From positions 124,001 through 188,000 of the forward strand of contig NZ_BSNM01000027.1 in assembly GCF_030159995.1 (NCBI RefSeq): DNA of 64,000 bases, in the 5' to 3' direction. Below the pieces are notes generated by a model. It worked only from the letters and a program-made list of their open reading frames with translations, made no database searches and was not told the origin of the DNA. Position 1 is the first letter of the stretch. Every line of letters begins with the position of its first letter. Position numbers and translations under genes: made by a program. Positions 63,174 to 64,000 of this stretch are shown one piece after another. This DNA is from Litoribrevibacter albus (GTDB taxonomy: Bacteria; Pseudomonadota; Gammaproteobacteria; Pseudomonadales; Litoribrevibacteraceae).

Positions 63174-64000
63174 CTATTGATGCCAGTATTCTTTGGGGAT
63201 TGCCAACGTACGTTCCGATAAATTGGGATTCGGGATATCAATGCGACGACGTTCAGCCAATCGAGATTGTTCGATCGCACTCTTAATGTCTGGATGATTA
63301 TAAAAGAACTCCAATAAACTCCCATCTTGATAGGCCAACGTAAAGCCTCGTTCGATGGCAGAACTCAATTCAACGTTTTCATGACTGGTGAAAAAGAACA
63401 TCGCCAACGGGTACACCAACAATAGGTTTTCCTCCACAGCAAGGCTATGCAAGGTTGGCTTTCGGCTCTTTAACTCGCCATAGACTTCCTGAAGGCTGCG
63501 TGAAAAATAATCGCCCCGACCGAGATTAATCATCTTAAACAGGTTTTCGTACAAGCTTTGCAATTGCTTGAGGCCAGAATACTCAAGGATTGGAATATCA
63601 CTCCATCCCAGCCCCTGAACACCAATGTAATGCTGCAGATCATTCAGCGTTTGTACCTGATTGAACCTCGTTTGATTATCTCTATGAATGATAAAAATAC
63701 GATAGCCCAGAAAGCCCCGGTAAATCGGAAAAGGAACGGCATGAAGAATGTCCTCATACTCCTTGGAGGTTCCCATCCAATAGACATCCAACCGATTTCT
63801 TTTTAACGATTCCACAACCCGAGCTTGGGAATACAAGCCATTGGTGACTCTTAATTGATGTTTAAAATTAGCTTTATTCAGGACAAAGATTAATAGATCA
63901 ATGGGATAACCACTGTCTCTGGCTTCAAAATGAGAGGTTCTGGGAATTACGACTTCATGCGCTGAAAGTAAGGTCGAAACCCCAAGTAGCAAGACTATCG
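63174..64000 (-). CDS. periplasmic solute-binding-like protein, paralogue 2 (5' end cut)
   Basis: At least 275 residues; the signal-peptide start lies beyond the right edge and the visible frame continues to base 64000. The sequence HEVVIPRTSHFEARDSGYPIDLLIFVLNK and DVYWMGTSKEYEDILHAVPFPIYRGF closely parallels the protein at 57999-58841. INLGRGDYFSRSL and the end IPNPNLSERTLAIPKEYWHQ are also nearly the same. A TTG at 63992 is not a credible start because hydrophobic codons continue upstream. Confidence 0.85.
   Translation of the reverse strand, partial: IVLLLGVSTLLSAHEVVIPRTSHFEARDSGYPIDLLIFVLNKANFKHQLRVTNGLYSQARVVESLKRNRLDVYWMGTSKEYEDILHAVPFPIYRGFLGYRIFIIHRDNQTRFNQVQTLNDLQHYIGVQGLGWSDIPILEYSGLKQLQSLYENLFKMINLGRGDYFSRSLQEVYGELKSRKPTLHSLAVEENLLLVYPLAMFFFTSHENVELSSAIERGFTLAYQDGSLLEFFYNHPDIKSAIEQSRLAERRRIDIPNPNLSERTLAIPKEYWHQ

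Noticed and set aside
1-64000. CRISPR array
   Set aside because: The tandem repeats found have no unique spacers between units and are too few.

Overview
The window reads as chromosome of a marine gammaproteobacterium, close to the Oceanospirillales/Alteromonadales in gene content. The mutY-yggX-tRNA-Phe order, ybiT, elaA, an NhaD-type Na+/H+ antiporter, a GlyGly-CTERM tail on a VIT/vWA protein and many secreted lipoproteins all fit. I cannot name the species. No rRNA, CRISPR array, prophage or intact insertion sequence is visible.

Layout. 1-3.2 kb: a truncated Cache-domain receptor, then a secreted alpha/beta hydrolase preceded in its operon by a membrane-anchored partner (cassette A). 3.2-5.2 kb: two short tandem repeats, mutY-yggX and two identical tRNA-Phe genes. 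5.4-9.5 kb: an AT-rich FRG-domain gene, a VIT/vWA surface protein and a secreted lipase-like gene behind a 19-bp tandem repeat. 9.5-18 kb: XRE and AraC regulators, nhaD, a GDSL lipoprotein, a TrmK-like methylase, ybiT, elaA, another AraC regulator and a PEBP protein. 18.2-21.4 kb: a structured leader and a large protein fusing an eight-helix membrane region to a divergent lipoxygenase-like domain. 21.8-22.4 kb: a gene-free AT-rich spacer with five perfect DnaA boxes and an IHF-consensus site. 22.4-30 kb: DJ-1, LysR, thpR, a DUF2182/DUF1326 pair, a secreted lipin-like (LNS2) HAD phosphatase and an RluA-family enzyme. 30-36.6 kb: accessory genes, two GNATs, two tandem LuxR regulators and a YD-repeat lipoprotein. 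36.7-43.5 kb: small housekeeping-accessory enzymes (ABM, DinB, racemase, DUF1801, GNAT), a periplasmic binding protein, and a DJ-1/AraC pair. 44-51 kb: small membrane and Cys-rich proteins, a degenerate acyltransferase and an RND efflux pair. 52-57 kb: an EamA transporter, LysR, and cassette B, a second copy of the anchored-partner + hydrolase pair. 57-64 kb: lipoproteins, two paralogous periplasmic binding proteins, an HD hydrolase, a cold-shock gene and a MerR/PhzF pair.

How it fits together. The window carries many likely extracytoplasmic lipid- or ester-acting proteins: three alpha/beta hydrolases, a GDSL lipoprotein and a lipin-type phosphatase. A membrane-bound lipoxygenase-like protein and a PlsC-like protein add to this. 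The strongest candidates for undescribed biology are the membrane-fused lipoxygenase with its attenuator-like leader, the DnaA-box cluster, the duplicated two-gene hydrolase cassette, and a recurring pattern of short, mutually unrelated tandem repeats in intergenic spacers. All functional statements are read from sequence motifs by eye; no database search was run.
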